DNA from: Myxococcus stipitatus DSM 14675
Lineage (GTDB): Bacteria; Myxococcota; Myxococcia; Myxococcales; Myxococcaceae
NCBI RefSeq assembly: GCF_000331735.1
Contig: NC_020126.1
Coordinates: 1,736,001 to 1,800,000 of the forward strand
DNA length: 64,000 nucleotides
Direction: 5' to 3'
Shown here: positions 20,128 through 29,219 of the stretch, piece after piece
Layout of the letters: every line of letters starts with the position of its first letter
Position numbering within the stretch: the stretch's first letter is position 1
The notes under the pieces: model-generated
Told to the model about the DNA's origin: nothing
Seen by the model: the letters and a program-made list of their open reading frames with translations, nothing else
Databases searched by the model: none
Program-made: the position numbers and the translations under genes

Positions 20128-22281
20128 TTGTTCGACAGATTGAATCGTCGCAGCTTCTTGCAGGCCGTGGTCGCCGTCGCGGCAAGCACCTCGTTTGGAT
20201 GTTCCGAGGAGGAGTCGTCACAAGACGGTTCGAAGTACTTCCCGCAGTCCATCTGTTCCGGAGACCCGAGGCCGGACAGCGTGGTGCTGTGGGTGCGCGC
20301 GGTGGACCCGGAGAACGCGGGCGCGGACACGGCGGTGCGGCTGGAGGTGTCCACGAACAAGGAGTTCAGCAGCCTGGTGCTGGACAAGCGCTTCTCGGCG
20401 CTGGCCTCGAATGACCATGCGCTGAAGGTGAAGGTCACGAACCTGAAGGCGCGCACGACGTACTACTACCGCTTCACCTTCGAGAAGGGCGGCGAGACGT
20501 ACGTGACGGCGACGGGCCGCACGCGCACGGCGCCGGCGGCCGGTGACGATGTCGCGGTGAAGTTCGCCTTCGCCAGCTGCCAGGACTACATCGGCCGCTA
20601 CTACAACACGTGGCTGAAGCTGCTGAAGCTGGACGAGGACCTGGACTTCGTCGTGTTCCTCGGCGACTACATCTACGAGACGACGGGCGACACGTCGTTC
20701 CAGACGCCCACGTCCACGCGCTCCATCACGTTCAGCGAGCCGGAGGCGGCGCTCAAGCACGGCACGGGTTCGGTGGCGTTCTACGCGGCCAACTCGCTGT
20801 CCAACTACCGCGACATCTACAAGGCGATCCGCTCGGACAAGGTCATCCAGCAGGTCCACGAGCGCTATCCCTTCATCGTCATGTGGGACGACCACGAGTT
20901 CTCCGACGACAACTGGGGCCCCAACGCGACGTACACGGATGGCGTCAAGAAGGAGGAGCAGGTCGACCGGAAGAAGAACTCCGAGCGCGCCTTCTTCGAG
21001 TACATCCCGCTGGACAACACGCAGGCGGCGGAGGGCGCCATCGACGTGGCCTCCGCGCCGGTGTACCCGAACACGCTCATCTACCGGGACTTCGAGTTCG
21101 GCAAGAACCTGAAGATGGCGGTGTCCGACTTCCGCACCTTCCGTCCGGACCACCTCATCCCGGAGGACGCGTACCCGGGCCAGGTGGCGGTGACGGCGGA
21201 GGTGCTGGGCCAGTTCCTGCCGGGCCTGCCGGCGCCGGTGCAGGGGCTGTTGCAGACGGAGACGTTCGCGTACGTGAACATCGACGCGCCGGAGTTCGCC
21301 GCGCAGAAGGCCGCGCTGATGGGCGCGTTCGTGGCGGAGGCGACGAAGTCGGGCCTCACGCAGGGCGAGGCGACGGAGCGGGCCCAGGCCTCCGTGAAGG
21401 GGAGCCTGGCGCTCTTCTACGTGAACCAGGTACTGAAGAAGGTGAACGAGGCGCGCGCCGCGGCGGGTGCCCCGGCGATTCCCGCGATTGCCGCCACGGG
21501 CGCGCCCCGGGGCCTGTCCTATGCGCACATGGGCAAGGCGGGGCTCTTCGGCATCCAGGGCACGCGCTACATCGTCGTGAAGCCCATCTTCGACCTGTTC
21601 GCGTTCATCCGCTACACGCTCACGCGTGGCGCCTCCGAGGACGCGCTGGGCCAGGCGCAGCAGACGTGGCTCCAGAACCAGCTCAAGGCCACCAACACCT
21701 GGAAGATCATCGTCAGCTCCGTGTCGATGACGTCCATGGTGTTCGACCTGTCCCAGAAGATGGACATCCCGGACCCCACGCTGCGCCAGACGTTCTACTT
21801 CAACGTGGACCAGTGGGACGGCTTCCCCACCAAGAAGCAGGAGCTGCTGAAGTACATCCGGGACAACCAGGTGCAGAACGCGCTGTTCGTCTCCGGTGAC
21901 ATCCACGCGTCCTTCGCGTCGGTGGAGTCGGGGGTGCCCTCGCTGACGGCGCCCGCGATTTCGTCCGGCTCCATCAAGGAGCTGGCGGGCATGGCCGTCA
22001 TCGGTGCGGGCTACCTGCAGGGCAGCGCCGTGCACCGCTACGTCGTCGCCGAGCTGAACGAGTCGCTGGCCGCGGGCAACCCGGGCATGCGCTACGTGAA
22101 CGGCGACGCGCACGGCTTCGTGATTCTGGAGCTGAAGGGCAACGAAGCGCTGGCCGCCTACCACCTCATCCCCAGCACCGAGGTGACGAAGGACTACTCG
22201 CTCAAGACGGACGCGGAGCTGGATGCGCGCTTCACGCGCGTGGACTTCCGCGTCACCAACGGGACCATCACCAAGCTGTAG
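20128..22281 (+). CDS. PhoD-like alkaline phosphatase, Tat-exported lipoprotein
   Basis: A 717-residue phosphoesterase of the PhoD family (alkaline phosphatase / phosphodiesterase D), releasing phosphate from organic esters outside the cytoplasm. The N-terminus has a twin-arginine motif (NRRSFLQ) and a Cys at the end of the signal (STSFGC), so it is probably folded in the cytoplasm, exported by Tat and lipidated. Metal-binding segments ASCQDY, FLGDYIYE, VMWDDHEFSDD and SGDIHASF are all present. It is longer than typical PhoD because of an insertion at about residues 370-510. The TTG start at 20128 is set by TTTTGGAG. Confidence 0.9.
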   Translation: MFDRLNRRSFLQAVVAVAASTSFGCSEEESSQDGSKYFPQSICSGDPRPDSVVLWVRAVDPENAGADTAVRLEVSTNKEFSSLVLDKRFSALASNDHALKVKVTNLKARTTYYYRFTFEKGGETYVTATGRTRTAPAAGDDVAVKFAFASCQDYIGRYYNTWLKLLKLDEDLDFVVFLGDYIYETTGDTSFQTPTSTRSITFSEPEAALKHGTGSVAFYAANSLSNYRDIYKAIRSDKVIQQVHERYPFIVMWDDHEFSDDNWGPNATYTDGVKKEEQVDRKKNSERAFFEYIPLDNTQAAEGAIDVASAPVYPNTLIYRDFEFGKNLKMAVSDFRTFRPDHLIPEDAYPGQVAVTAEVLGQFLPGLPAPVQGLLQTETFAYVNIDAPEFAAQKAALMGAFVAEATKSGLTQGEATERAQASVKGSLALFYVNQVLKKVNEARAAAGAPAIPAIAATGAPRGLSYAHMGKAGLFGIQGTRYIVVKPIFDLFAFIRYTLTRGASEDALGQAQQTWLQNQLKATNTWKIIVSSVSMTSMVFDLSQKMDIPDPTLRQTFYFNVDQWDGFPTKKQELLKYIRDNQVQNALFVSGDIHASFASVESGVPSLTAPAISSGSIKELAGMAVIGAGYLQGSAVHRYVVAELNESLAAGNPGMRYVNGDAHGFVILELKGNEALAAYHLIPSTEVTKDYSLKTDAELDARFTRVDFRVTNGTITKL

Positions 22282-22326
22282 AGCGCACGTGACGTGCTCT
22301 CCGGGCCCGTGCCCGGGGAGCCGCCC

Positions 22327-22373
22327 GAGGGCCGCGCCGGGAGGGAGCTTCCACTCCTCCGGTAGCGGCCCTC
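22327..22373 (+). terminator. Hairpin terminator after the PhoD-like gene
   Basis: GAGGGCCGC (22327-22335) pairs perfectly with GCGGCCCTC (22365-22373), and an inner GGAGG/CCTCC extends the stem. Confidence 0.7.
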
Positions 22374-22424
22374 GCTGTTCTCCCGCCTTGAATCCCGGAG
22401 GCAGGGGCCTATGGTGACCAGGCC

Positions 22425-22958
22425 ATGAGCCTCTCCGACCTGCACCTGGTCCCCGCGCGGCCCGAGCACGTGGACTACTGGCTGTCCCTTCGGGCCCAGG
22501 CCTCCGCGCGGCGCTACGTGGACACCGACGACGACACCCCGGACGCGCTGTTGAAGCGCATCCTGGAGGCGGGCTCGCTGGAGGACCCTCGCGCGAAGGG
22601 GTTCCGCTGGTTCGCGCGCTGCGAGGGCCAGTGGGTGGGCACGGTGTCCGCGCGGGACGTGTCCCGGGCGCAGGGGCGGGCGGAGCTGGGCTACATGATG
22701 GACGAGGCACACCATGGGAGGGGGCTGGGCTCTCGCGCGGTGGGGCTGATGCTGGACCAGCTCTTCACCCTGCCGTTCCTCCAGCGGCTGTGGCTGACGA
22801 CGCTGTCGGAGAACCAGGCGTCGCAGGGGCTGGCGCGCAAGCTGGGCTTCACGCTGGAGGGGACGATGCGCGCGCACGGCGTGTTGAGAGGTGAGCGCAA
22901 GGACCAGCAATTCTGGGGCCTGCTGCGCTCGGAGTGGACGGGGCGTCAGCGCGGGTGA
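22425..22958 (+). CDS. GNAT family N-acetyltransferase (RimJ/RimL-like)
   Basis: A 177-residue acetyltransferase of the RimJ/RimL branch. The acetyl-CoA pyrophosphate loop is HHGRGLGSRAV, preceded by the strand AELGYMMDE and followed by LWLTTLSENQASQGLARKLGF, the usual end of the GNAT core, and by GTMRAHGVLRGE. The substrate (protein N-terminus, amino acid or drug) cannot be inferred. The start at 22425 lacks a strong ribosome-binding site. It is followed by tex, 45 bases later on the same strand. Confidence 0.9.
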   Translation: MSLSDLHLVPARPEHVDYWLSLRAQASARRYVDTDDDTPDALLKRILEAGSLEDPRAKGFRWFARCEGQWVGTVSARDVSRAQGRAELGYMMDEAHHGRGLGSRAVGLMLDQLFTLPFLQRLWLTTLSENQASQGLARKLGFTLEGTMRAHGVLRGERKDQQFWGLLRSEWTGRQRG

Positions 22959-23003
22959 CGTGGGCTGGGAGCCGCGTGGGCCCCGGGTTATAGAAGCGGC
23001 GTC

Positions 23004-25373
23004 ATGCACGCCTACGCCGCTGAGCTGTCACAGGAGCTGGGTCTCAGGCCCGAGCAGGTGGACCGCACCCTGGCGCTGAACGCCGAGGGAGCCACTGTTC
23101 CCTTCATCGCTCGCTACCGGAAGGAAGTCACCGGAGGGCTGGACGAGGTCCAAATCCAGACCATCCTGGACCGGGCCACCGAGCGCACCGAGCTGGACTC
23201 GCGCCGCGACACGATTCTTCGCTCCGTGGAGGAGCAGGGGAAGCTGACGCCGGAGCTGGCCAAGGCGCTCAAGGCGGCGAAGACGCGCACCGAGCTGGAG
23301 GACCTGTACCTGCCCTACCGCCCCAAGCGCCGCACGCGCGCCGCCATCGCTCGCGAGCGGGGGTTGGAGCCGCTGGCGGACCTCTTGTGGAAGCAGGACG
23401 GCAAGCGCGGAGAGGACGCGGACGCGAAGGTGCGTGCGTTCGTCAACGCGGAGAAGGACGTGCCGGACCTGGCGGCGGCGCTGGCGGGCGCTCGCGACAT
23501 CTGCGCGGAGCGGGTGAGCGAGGACGCGGGGCTGCGGCGTGAGTCGCGTGAGGTGTGCGCGAAGCGCGGCTCGCTGCGCTCGGACGTGGTGCCCGCGAAG
23601 AAGAACGAGCCCACCAAGTTCGAGAACTACTACGGCCACGAGGAGCCCCTGTCGCAGGCCCCGTCCCACCGCGTGCTGGCGCTCCTGCGCGGCGAGGAGG
23701 AGGGCGTGTTGAAGGTGAAGCTGAACATGCCGGACGACGAGGTGAAGGCGCTGCTCTCGAGCCGCATCGTGACTCGGCCCCAGTCGCTGTTCGCCCAGGA
23801 GCTGAGGGCGGCGGTGGAGGATGGCTGGGAGCGGCTGATGGGGCCCTCCCTGGAGTCGGAGCTGCGCGCGGAGCTGAAGGAGCGCGCGGACAAGGGCGCC
23901 ATCGGTGTCTTCGGCGAGAACCTGCGGCACCTGCTGCTGACGGCGCCGGCGGGGGCTCGCGCGGTGCTGGCGCTGGACCCGGGACTTCGCACCGGCATCA
24001 AGCTGGCGATGCTGGACAACACGGGCAGCGTGGCGGAGACGCTGACGCTGTACTCGGAGCGGAGCGCGGACGAGCGCGTGCGCGCCGCGAAGCTGCTGGT
24101 CGCCGTGGTGCAGAAGCACAAGCCGGAGCTGATTGCGGTGGGCAACGGCACGGGCAGCCGCGAGGCGGAGACCTTCGTGCGCGACACGCTCAAGGCCCTG
24201 GGTGTGCAGGTGCCCGTGGTGTCGGTGAGCGAGCAGGGCGCGTCCATCTACTCGGCGTCGGAGGTGGCGCGCGACGAGTTCCCGGACATGGACGTGAGCC
24301 TGCGCGGCGCGGTGTCCATCGGTCGGCGGCTGCAGGACCCGCTGGCGGAGCTGGTGAAGATCGACCCGAAGAGCATCGGCGTCGGGCAGTACCAGCACGA
24401 CGTGGACCAGGGGCTCTTGAAGAAGAAGCTGGGCGAGGTGGTGGATTCGTGTGTGAACGCGGTGGGCGTGGACGTGAACACCGCGTCGCCGCAGCTCTTG
24501 GAGCACGTGTCCGGCGTGGGCCCGTCGCTGGCGAAGAAGCTGGTGGCGCACCGGGCCTCGAAGGGGCGCTTCACCACGCGGCGGGAGCTCTTGAAGGTGA
24601 GTGGGCTGGGGCCCAAGACGTTCGAGCAGGCCGCGGGCTTCCTGCGGGTGAATGGCCCGGAGCCGCTGGACTCGAGCGCCGTGCACCCGGAGCGCTACGC
24701 GGTGGTGGAGCGCATGGCGAAGGACCTGGGCGTGGAGGTGCGGGCGCTCGTGGGCAACGCGGCGCTGGTGCGGAAGATCGACCCCAAGCGCTATCTGGGC
24801 CCGGACCTGGGGGAGCTGACGCTGAAGGACATCCTCGCGGAGCTGGAGAAGCCGAGCCGCGACCCGCGCGGAGACTTCACCGCCCCGGTGATGCGCGATG
24901 ACCTGCGCACGCTGGAGGACGTGAAGGAGGGCATGGTGCTCCAGGGCGTGGTGACGAACGTCACGGCCTTCGGCGCCTTCGTCGACGTGGGTGTGCACCA
25001 GGACGGCCTGGTGCATGTGTCGCAAATCTCCACGAAGTTCGTGAAGGACCCGTCCGAGGTCGTGAAGGTGGGCGACCGGCTGACGGTGCGTGTCCTCAGC
25101 GTGGACCTGGCCCGCAAGCGCCTGGCGCTGTCGGTGCGCGCGGCGCAGGAGGGCGGGACTCCGCAGCCGTCGGGACGTCCCGCCGTGGGGGGCGCGACGG
25201 GGGCACCGAGGATGATGGACCGAGGGAGCGGCAAGGGCGCTCCGGGCTCGCGCCCCAGCGGGCCTCCGCAGCAGCAGGGGGGCGGGCGCCAGGGCTCCTC
25301 TTCTGGTCCCAACGAGAAGGACAAGAAGGGGCCGGAGCCGTTCAACAACCCGTTCCGCAACCTCAAGCGCTGA
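23004..25373 (+). CDS. tex: Tex family RNA-binding transcription accessory protein
   Basis: A 789-residue Tex protein, the bacterial relative of eukaryotic Spt6, which binds nucleic acid and acts with RNA polymerase. In order: N-terminal helical Tex domain (about 1-320), YqgF/RNase H-like domain (ALDPGLRTGIK, about 325-450), helix-hairpin-helix repeats (HVSGVGPSLAKKLV and VSGLGPKTFEQAAG, about 490-550) and an S1 RNA-binding domain (GMVLQGVVTNVTAFGAFVDVG, about 640-715). The last 70 residues are a Gly/Pro/Gln-rich disordered tail. Downstream lies the 55-bp repeat array. Confidence 0.95.
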   Translation: MHAYAAELSQELGLRPEQVDRTLALNAEGATVPFIARYRKEVTGGLDEVQIQTILDRATERTELDSRRDTILRSVEEQGKLTPELAKALKAAKTRTELEDLYLPYRPKRRTRAAIARERGLEPLADLLWKQDGKRGEDADAKVRAFVNAEKDVPDLAAALAGARDICAERVSEDAGLRRESREVCAKRGSLRSDVVPAKKNEPTKFENYYGHEEPLSQAPSHRVLALLRGEEEGVLKVKLNMPDDEVKALLSSRIVTRPQSLFAQELRAAVEDGWERLMGPSLESELRAELKERADKGAIGVFGENLRHLLLTAPAGARAVLALDPGLRTGIKLAMLDNTGSVAETLTLYSERSADERVRAAKLLVAVVQKHKPELIAVGNGTGSREAETFVRDTLKALGVQVPVVSVSEQGASIYSASEVARDEFPDMDVSLRGAVSIGRRLQDPLAELVKIDPKSIGVGQYQHDVDQGLLKKKLGEVVDSCVNAVGVDVNTASPQLLEHVSGVGPSLAKKLVAHRASKGRFTTRRELLKVSGLGPKTFEQAAGFLRVNGPEPLDSSAVHPERYAVVERMAKDLGVEVRALVGNAALVRKIDPKRYLGPDLGELTLKDILAELEKPSRDPRGDFTAPVMRDDLRTLEDVKEGMVLQGVVTNVTAFGAFVDVGVHQDGLVHVSQISTKFVKDPSEVVKVGDRLTVRVLSVDLARKRLALSVRAAQEGGTPQPSGRPAVGGATGAPRMMDRGSGKGAPGSRPSGPPQQQGGGRQGSSSGPNEKDKKGPEPFNNPFRNLKR

Positions 25374-25445
25374 GCCGGAACCTGGGCTCGGTGCAGCGCT
25401 GATGCTGGCACCGGGCCATTTTCGCCACACCGTCCGGATGCGAGG

Positions 25446-25940
25446 GACGCGCCGCCGCTGGCATCGAGCAACGTGCATCACGTTGCCCCACGGAGAGAAG
25501 GACGCGCCGCTGCTGACATCGAGCAACGTGCATCACGTTGCCCCACGGAGAGAAGGACGCGCCGCCGCTGGCATCGAGCAACGTGCATCACGTTGCCCCA
25601 CGGAGAGAGGGACGCGCCGCCGCTGACATCGAGCAACGTGCATCACGTTGCCCCACGGAGAGAGGGACGCGCCGCCGCTGGCATCGAGCAACGTGCATCA
25701 CGTTGCCCCACGGAGAGAAGGACGCGCCGCTGCTGACATCGAGCAACGTGCATCACGTTGCCCCACGGAGAGAAGGACGCGCCGCCGCTGGCATCGAGCA
25801 ACGTGCATCACGTTGCCCCACGGAGAGAGGGACGCGCCGCCGCTGACATCGAGCAACGTGCATCACGTTGCCCCACGGAGAGAGGGACGCGCCGCCGCTG
25901 ACATCGAGCAACGTGCATCACGTTGCCCCACGGAGAGAGG
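25446..25940. repeat. Nine-copy 55-bp tandem repeat with internal 19-bp dyad
   Basis: Nine units begin at 25446, 25501, 25556, 25611, 25666, 25721, 25776, 25831 and 25886. Each contains the perfect dyad GCAACGTG-CAT-CACGTTGC. Units differ at only three positions (C/T and G/A near the start, A/G near the end). By these variants units 1-4 are identical to units 5-8, and unit 9 equals unit 4, so a 220-bp four-unit block was duplicated. A degenerate part-copy (GCTGGCACCGGGCC and following) precedes unit 1. The array lies between convergent genes. It is open in several frames, but 55 is not a multiple of three, so protein coding is unlikely. Confidence 0.95.
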
Positions 25941-25955
25941 GCGCCCGCGATGCGA

Positions 25956-25995
25956 GCCTCGCGGAGCCCGTGGTCAGGATGCCGTCGCGCGAGGC
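25956..25995 (-). terminator. Possible hairpin terminator of the HSP90 operon
   Basis: GCCTCGCG (25956-25963) pairs perfectly with CGCGAGGC (25988-25995), with a 24-base loop, just past the stop of the minus-strand gene ending at 26014. Confidence 0.45.
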
Positions 25996-26013
25996 GCTCG
26001 GGTGTTGTCGCCC

Positions 26014-27132
26014 TCAGTCGAGCGGGAAGTCGCGCACTTCCTCGGAGAGCCGCTGCAGGCGCGCGAGCCTCCGCGCATAGCGGTCCGTGCCGTTGCGCGT
26101 GTCGAACCGCGTGGCGATGTCCTTGGCCTGCTTGAGCATCCACGCGTGCAGCGCCGTCACCTCGTAGCCGCCGTCCTCGCGGTGCTCGGGGAAGGCCTTC
26201 GTCAGCCGCAGGCTCACCACGTCCCGGCCGCCCTCCATCTTCACCTGCTCCAGCAGGAAGGTGGACGCGACGAGGAAGAGGAACCGGTCGTTGAAGCTGC
26301 CGTGGTCCAGCGTCCACTCCAGGTGCTTCTCCACCAGCGAGAGCCCCCGCGCGAGGTTGCCCGTCAGCGTGAGGAACTCGATGTGGTCCCCCACGGTGGC
26401 CAGGAAGTCGCGGTTCTTCGACACCATCGGGTAGCCGCGCCGGTGCAGCTCCGCCGCCTGCTCGTAGTCGCCGAGCTTGAACAGCGGGTAGAGCATCGTG
26501 CCCAGCGTCAGGTGCGGAATCTCCGCGCACTTCACGCGCCCCTCGACGATGGGCTTCGCCTTGCGCAGCGCCTGCTCCCACTCGGCCTTCTCGACGTGGT
26601 GGTCCAGCTCGTCGTCCAGCTCGCACGCGCGGCAGTCCGTCAGGTGGTCCCGGGGCGCGGCGAGCCACGCCTCCCACAGCCGGTCCACCTCCGAGGGGGC
26701 GTCCCCCATGTCCCGGGCCGCCTGGTAGCGCAGCTTCAGCGCCGAGCGCTTGCCCGCGTTCACCCGCGAGAAGCACTGCTCGATGTCCTCCAGCGCGTCG
26801 GCAATCTGCTTCCGGGAGATGTGCGGGAACTCCTTGATGCGCCCCACCACCCACTTCTGCTTCCAGAGCAGGCCCTCCGGGTCGAAGCGCTCCGGGTCCT
26901 TCTTCTGCTGGCCGCGGCACCACGCGAAGGCCACCAGGGCCTTGTCCGGGTAGCCGCCGAAGGTCGCCGCGTCGATGAGGTCGTCGCGCAGCTCGTAGCC
27001 CATGTTCACGTCGCCGTGCGCGTCCGCCATCCGCACCGCTTCTTCCAGCAGGCGCACCTTGCTCTCGCTGGCCTTCTGCCGGTGGGCCCGGTCCCTCAGC
27101 GCCTGGGCCTCCTCGCGCCAGTCACCCGCCAT
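26014..27132 (-). CDS. Helical-repeat (TPR-like) protein coupled to the HSP90 gene
   Basis: A 372-residue protein made almost wholly of amphipathic helices, with segments resembling tetratricopeptide repeats (for example KVRLLEEAVRMADAHGDVNMG and LGDYEQAAELHRRGYPMV). It has no signal peptide or membrane segment, so it is cytoplasmic. Its ATG overlaps the stop of the HSP90-family gene (ATGA), which indicates translational coupling and a shared job. TPR proteins are classical HSP90 partners, so a co-chaperone or adaptor role is a reasonable inference, not shown by sequence. CRACELDDELDHH contains a Cys pair of unknown meaning. Confidence 0.8.
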   Translation of the reverse strand: MAGDWREEAQALRDRAHRQKASESKVRLLEEAVRMADAHGDVNMGYELRDDLIDAATFGGYPDKALVAFAWCRGQQKKDPERFDPEGLLWKQKWVVGRIKEFPHISRKQIADALEDIEQCFSRVNAGKRSALKLRYQAARDMGDAPSEVDRLWEAWLAAPRDHLTDCRACELDDELDHHVEKAEWEQALRKAKPIVEGRVKCAEIPHLTLGTMLYPLFKLGDYEQAAELHRRGYPMVSKNRDFLATVGDHIEFLTLTGNLARGLSLVEKHLEWTLDHGSFNDRFLFLVASTFLLEQVKMEGGRDVVSLRLTKAFPEHREDGGYEVTALHAWMLKQAKDIATRFDTRNGTDRYARRLARLQRLSEEVRDFPLD

Positions 27133-28988
27133 CAGTGCAGTCCTCCGGAGCTCGCGCCACCGTCATTCTCGCCGCCCGTCCCTCCGCCCGCGCCGAGCTG
27201 CGCGGAGATGAGTCCCAACAAGCCCTGGTTCAACAGCGTCATCTCCTGTGCGCTCAGCGGGTGCTGCCCCAGCAACAGGGCCTGCACGTAGAGCATTTCC
27301 ACCGAGAGCTTCATCATCTTCCGGTCCGTCACCGCCGCCAGCCGCCGCACCACCGGGTTGTGCAGGTTGAAGCAGAGCTGCGCGGGCTCCGCGTTCGCCG
27401 CCTCCATGACGCCCTCCAGCACGCTGGCGTAGAGGTCGTCGGACTCGTCCCGGGCCCGCTCCACGTCGCGCCGGAAGCTGCCGTCCTCGTCCGAGCTGAA
27501 GAGCGTGGGCACCTCCGCGGGGAAGAACTTCTTCACCGTCACGCCGCAGTGGAACGGGGCCAGCACCTGCTCGGCCGTGCGCAGGAGCGGGAAGACGGCG
27601 TCGCGCTCGTCCATGGACAGCTCCTCGAAGCTCTGCGGCAGGTCGGCCGAGGAGAAGGGCTCCACCTGCGCATCCGGCATCACGCGCGACAGCTTCTCCA
27701 GCAGCGCGGCGTCGTGCGTGTACGCCGCGTTGATGATGCACAGGCCCTGCGCTCCCGCCACGCGCGCCACCTGACGGAAGCCATCCAGCGTCGCGGTGTA
27801 GCGCACCACCGGGTGCGCGCGGCGGTACTCCGTCAGCGTCGTCACGCCCAGCGAGGTCTCGAACGGGAGCCAGCCGATGACGAGCCGGTAGAAGTCATCG
27901 TCGTCCAGCGCCAGGGCCTTCACGCTCAGCCCGTGCAGGCCAATCAGTCGCTGCAAGGAGCGAGGGTCCTCCCGCGCCAGGTCCATCAGGTACTTGCGCA
28001 GCCCTTGTCCCAGCGCCTCGCGGGCCTGGGCCAGCGCGTCGTCCTCGTAGAAGGACTCGCGGCTGGCGGTGGGGCGCAGCGCGTTGGCGTTCACCACGCA
28101 CTTCACGAAGAAGGCCCACTCGGGCAGCAGGTTCTCCGCGCTCTCCGACAGCAGCATGTGCTTGAGGTACACGCGGTGCTTCTGCCGCGAGTTGAAGTTG
28201 GGCGAGATGGGCAGCACGAACGCCACCCCGTCCACGTCGCCCGCCTGCGAGCGCAGGGGGATGCAGTCGATGAAGTCCGTGTCGAACACCTCGCGCCCGT
28301 ACTCGAGCAGCGCCTGACGCCGCTCGGAGGCGCTGGCGTACTCACGGCGCCACGGGGCCCCGTCCGAGTCCAGCCGCTCCTGCTCGCCATTCACCGTGAG
28401 CCGGATGGGGAAGGGCAAGAGACTGCCGTAGTGGCGGGCGAGCGTGCGCACCCGCTCCGCGTTGAACCACTCCGCCATGTCCGGACGGGCGACGAGGAAC
28501 ACCTGGGTGCCCGGCCGCTCCAGCGGATGCGCGGACTCCGCCACGCCGTACGTGCCGTCATGCCGGCCGCGCCACTCCAGGGTGCGCCCGTCCCCGCGCG
28601 CCGAGCGGGTGACGAGGAGCAGCTCGTCGCAGACCATGAAGCACGACAGGAGGCCGATGCCGAACTGGCCGATGAAGTCCTTGCGCCGGGCCTCCAGGGC
28701 CTCGCGCTTGGAGGACTCGCCGATGGTGGCCAGGAAGCGGTGGATCTCCTCCTCCGTCAGCCCCACGCCGTCGTCGCTGAAGACAAGGGTGGGCGGACCT
28801 CCATCCTGCTTCTCCACCAGCTCCAGCCGGACGGTGCCGGTGTGGCCGGGCTCCAGGTGCTGCCGCGCACGGATGGCGTCGGTGGCGTTCTGGAGCAGCT
28901 CTCGGAGGTAGACACCCGGGGAGCTGTAGAGGTGATGGGAGAGGAGGTCGATGACCCCGCGGAGGCTGACTTGGAATCGGTGGTCCAC
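27132..28988 (-). CDS. HSP90 family protein (HtpG-like)
   Basis: A 618-residue HSP90-family chaperone. The GHKL ATP-binding site is clear: ELLQNATDAIRAR (motif I), FSDDGVGLTEEE (motif II) and GQFGIGLLSCFMVCDE (motif III). The middle domain follows (about 210-480), with SRESFYEDD corresponding to the catalytic-loop region. The C-terminal part is divergent and ends in a Gly-rich tail. It belongs to a branch distinct from standard HtpG, so I withhold the symbol. The GTG at 28988 was chosen because the preceding residues do not resemble the family. It is first in a two-gene operon. Confidence 0.9.
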   Translation of the reverse strand: MDHRFQVSLRGVIDLLSHHLYSSPGVYLRELLQNATDAIRARQHLEPGHTGTVRLELVEKQDGGPPTLVFSDDGVGLTEEEIHRFLATIGESSKREALEARRKDFIGQFGIGLLSCFMVCDELLLVTRSARGDGRTLEWRGRHDGTYGVAESAHPLERPGTQVFLVARPDMAEWFNAERVRTLARHYGSLLPFPIRLTVNGEQERLDSDGAPWRREYASASERRQALLEYGREVFDTDFIDCIPLRSQAGDVDGVAFVLPISPNFNSRQKHRVYLKHMLLSESAENLLPEWAFFVKCVVNANALRPTASRESFYEDDALAQAREALGQGLRKYLMDLAREDPRSLQRLIGLHGLSVKALALDDDDFYRLVIGWLPFETSLGVTTLTEYRRAHPVVRYTATLDGFRQVARVAGAQGLCIINAAYTHDAALLEKLSRVMPDAQVEPFSSADLPQSFEELSMDERDAVFPLLRTAEQVLAPFHCGVTVKKFFPAEVPTLFSSDEDGSFRRDVERARDESDDLYASVLEGVMEAANAEPAQLCFNLHNPVVRRLAAVTDRKMMKLSVEMLYVQALLLGQHPLSAQEMTLLNQGLLGLISAQLGAGGGTGGENDGGASSGGLH

Positions 28989-29190
28989 GGCTCTGGCGAC
29001 GTTAGCCCACGGGAGGGCCGGGGCGAGCAGGAACCTGGCACTTTCGAGATTGCGGCGGCGGGCTCGCCAGGGCATTTGTCGGCTCTGGGGCAGGCGAGGT
29101 GCGCGGGCCCTTGAATGGCCGCCCGGACAGTGCCAAGCGGCGGCCCGGCCGAGAGAAGGCCCCCCGAGGGCCCTCCGGCACAGGCACACC

Positions 29191-29206
29191 CGGGTCGTTC
29201 GACCCG
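29191..29206 (+). promoter_or_regulatory. Perfect palindrome next to the ribosome-binding site of the MBL gene
   Basis: CGGGTCG-TT-CGACCCG, a 16-bp palindrome ending a few bases before the GAGAGG ribosome-binding site and 14 bases before the start at 29220. It could be an operator or an RNA hairpin affecting translation. Confidence 0.5.
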
Positions 29207-29219
29207 AGAGAGGACAACC

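Noticed and set aside
25446..25940. CRISPR array
   Set aside because: The units are direct tandem copies with no unique spacers, and there are no cas genes in the window.
25402..26135. Several overlapping open frames in both directions across the 55-bp repeats, giving repetitive peptides
   Set aside because: They arise because the repeat unit lacks stops and 55 is not a multiple of three, so the same unit is read in all frames. No ribosome-binding sites or natural starts are seen.
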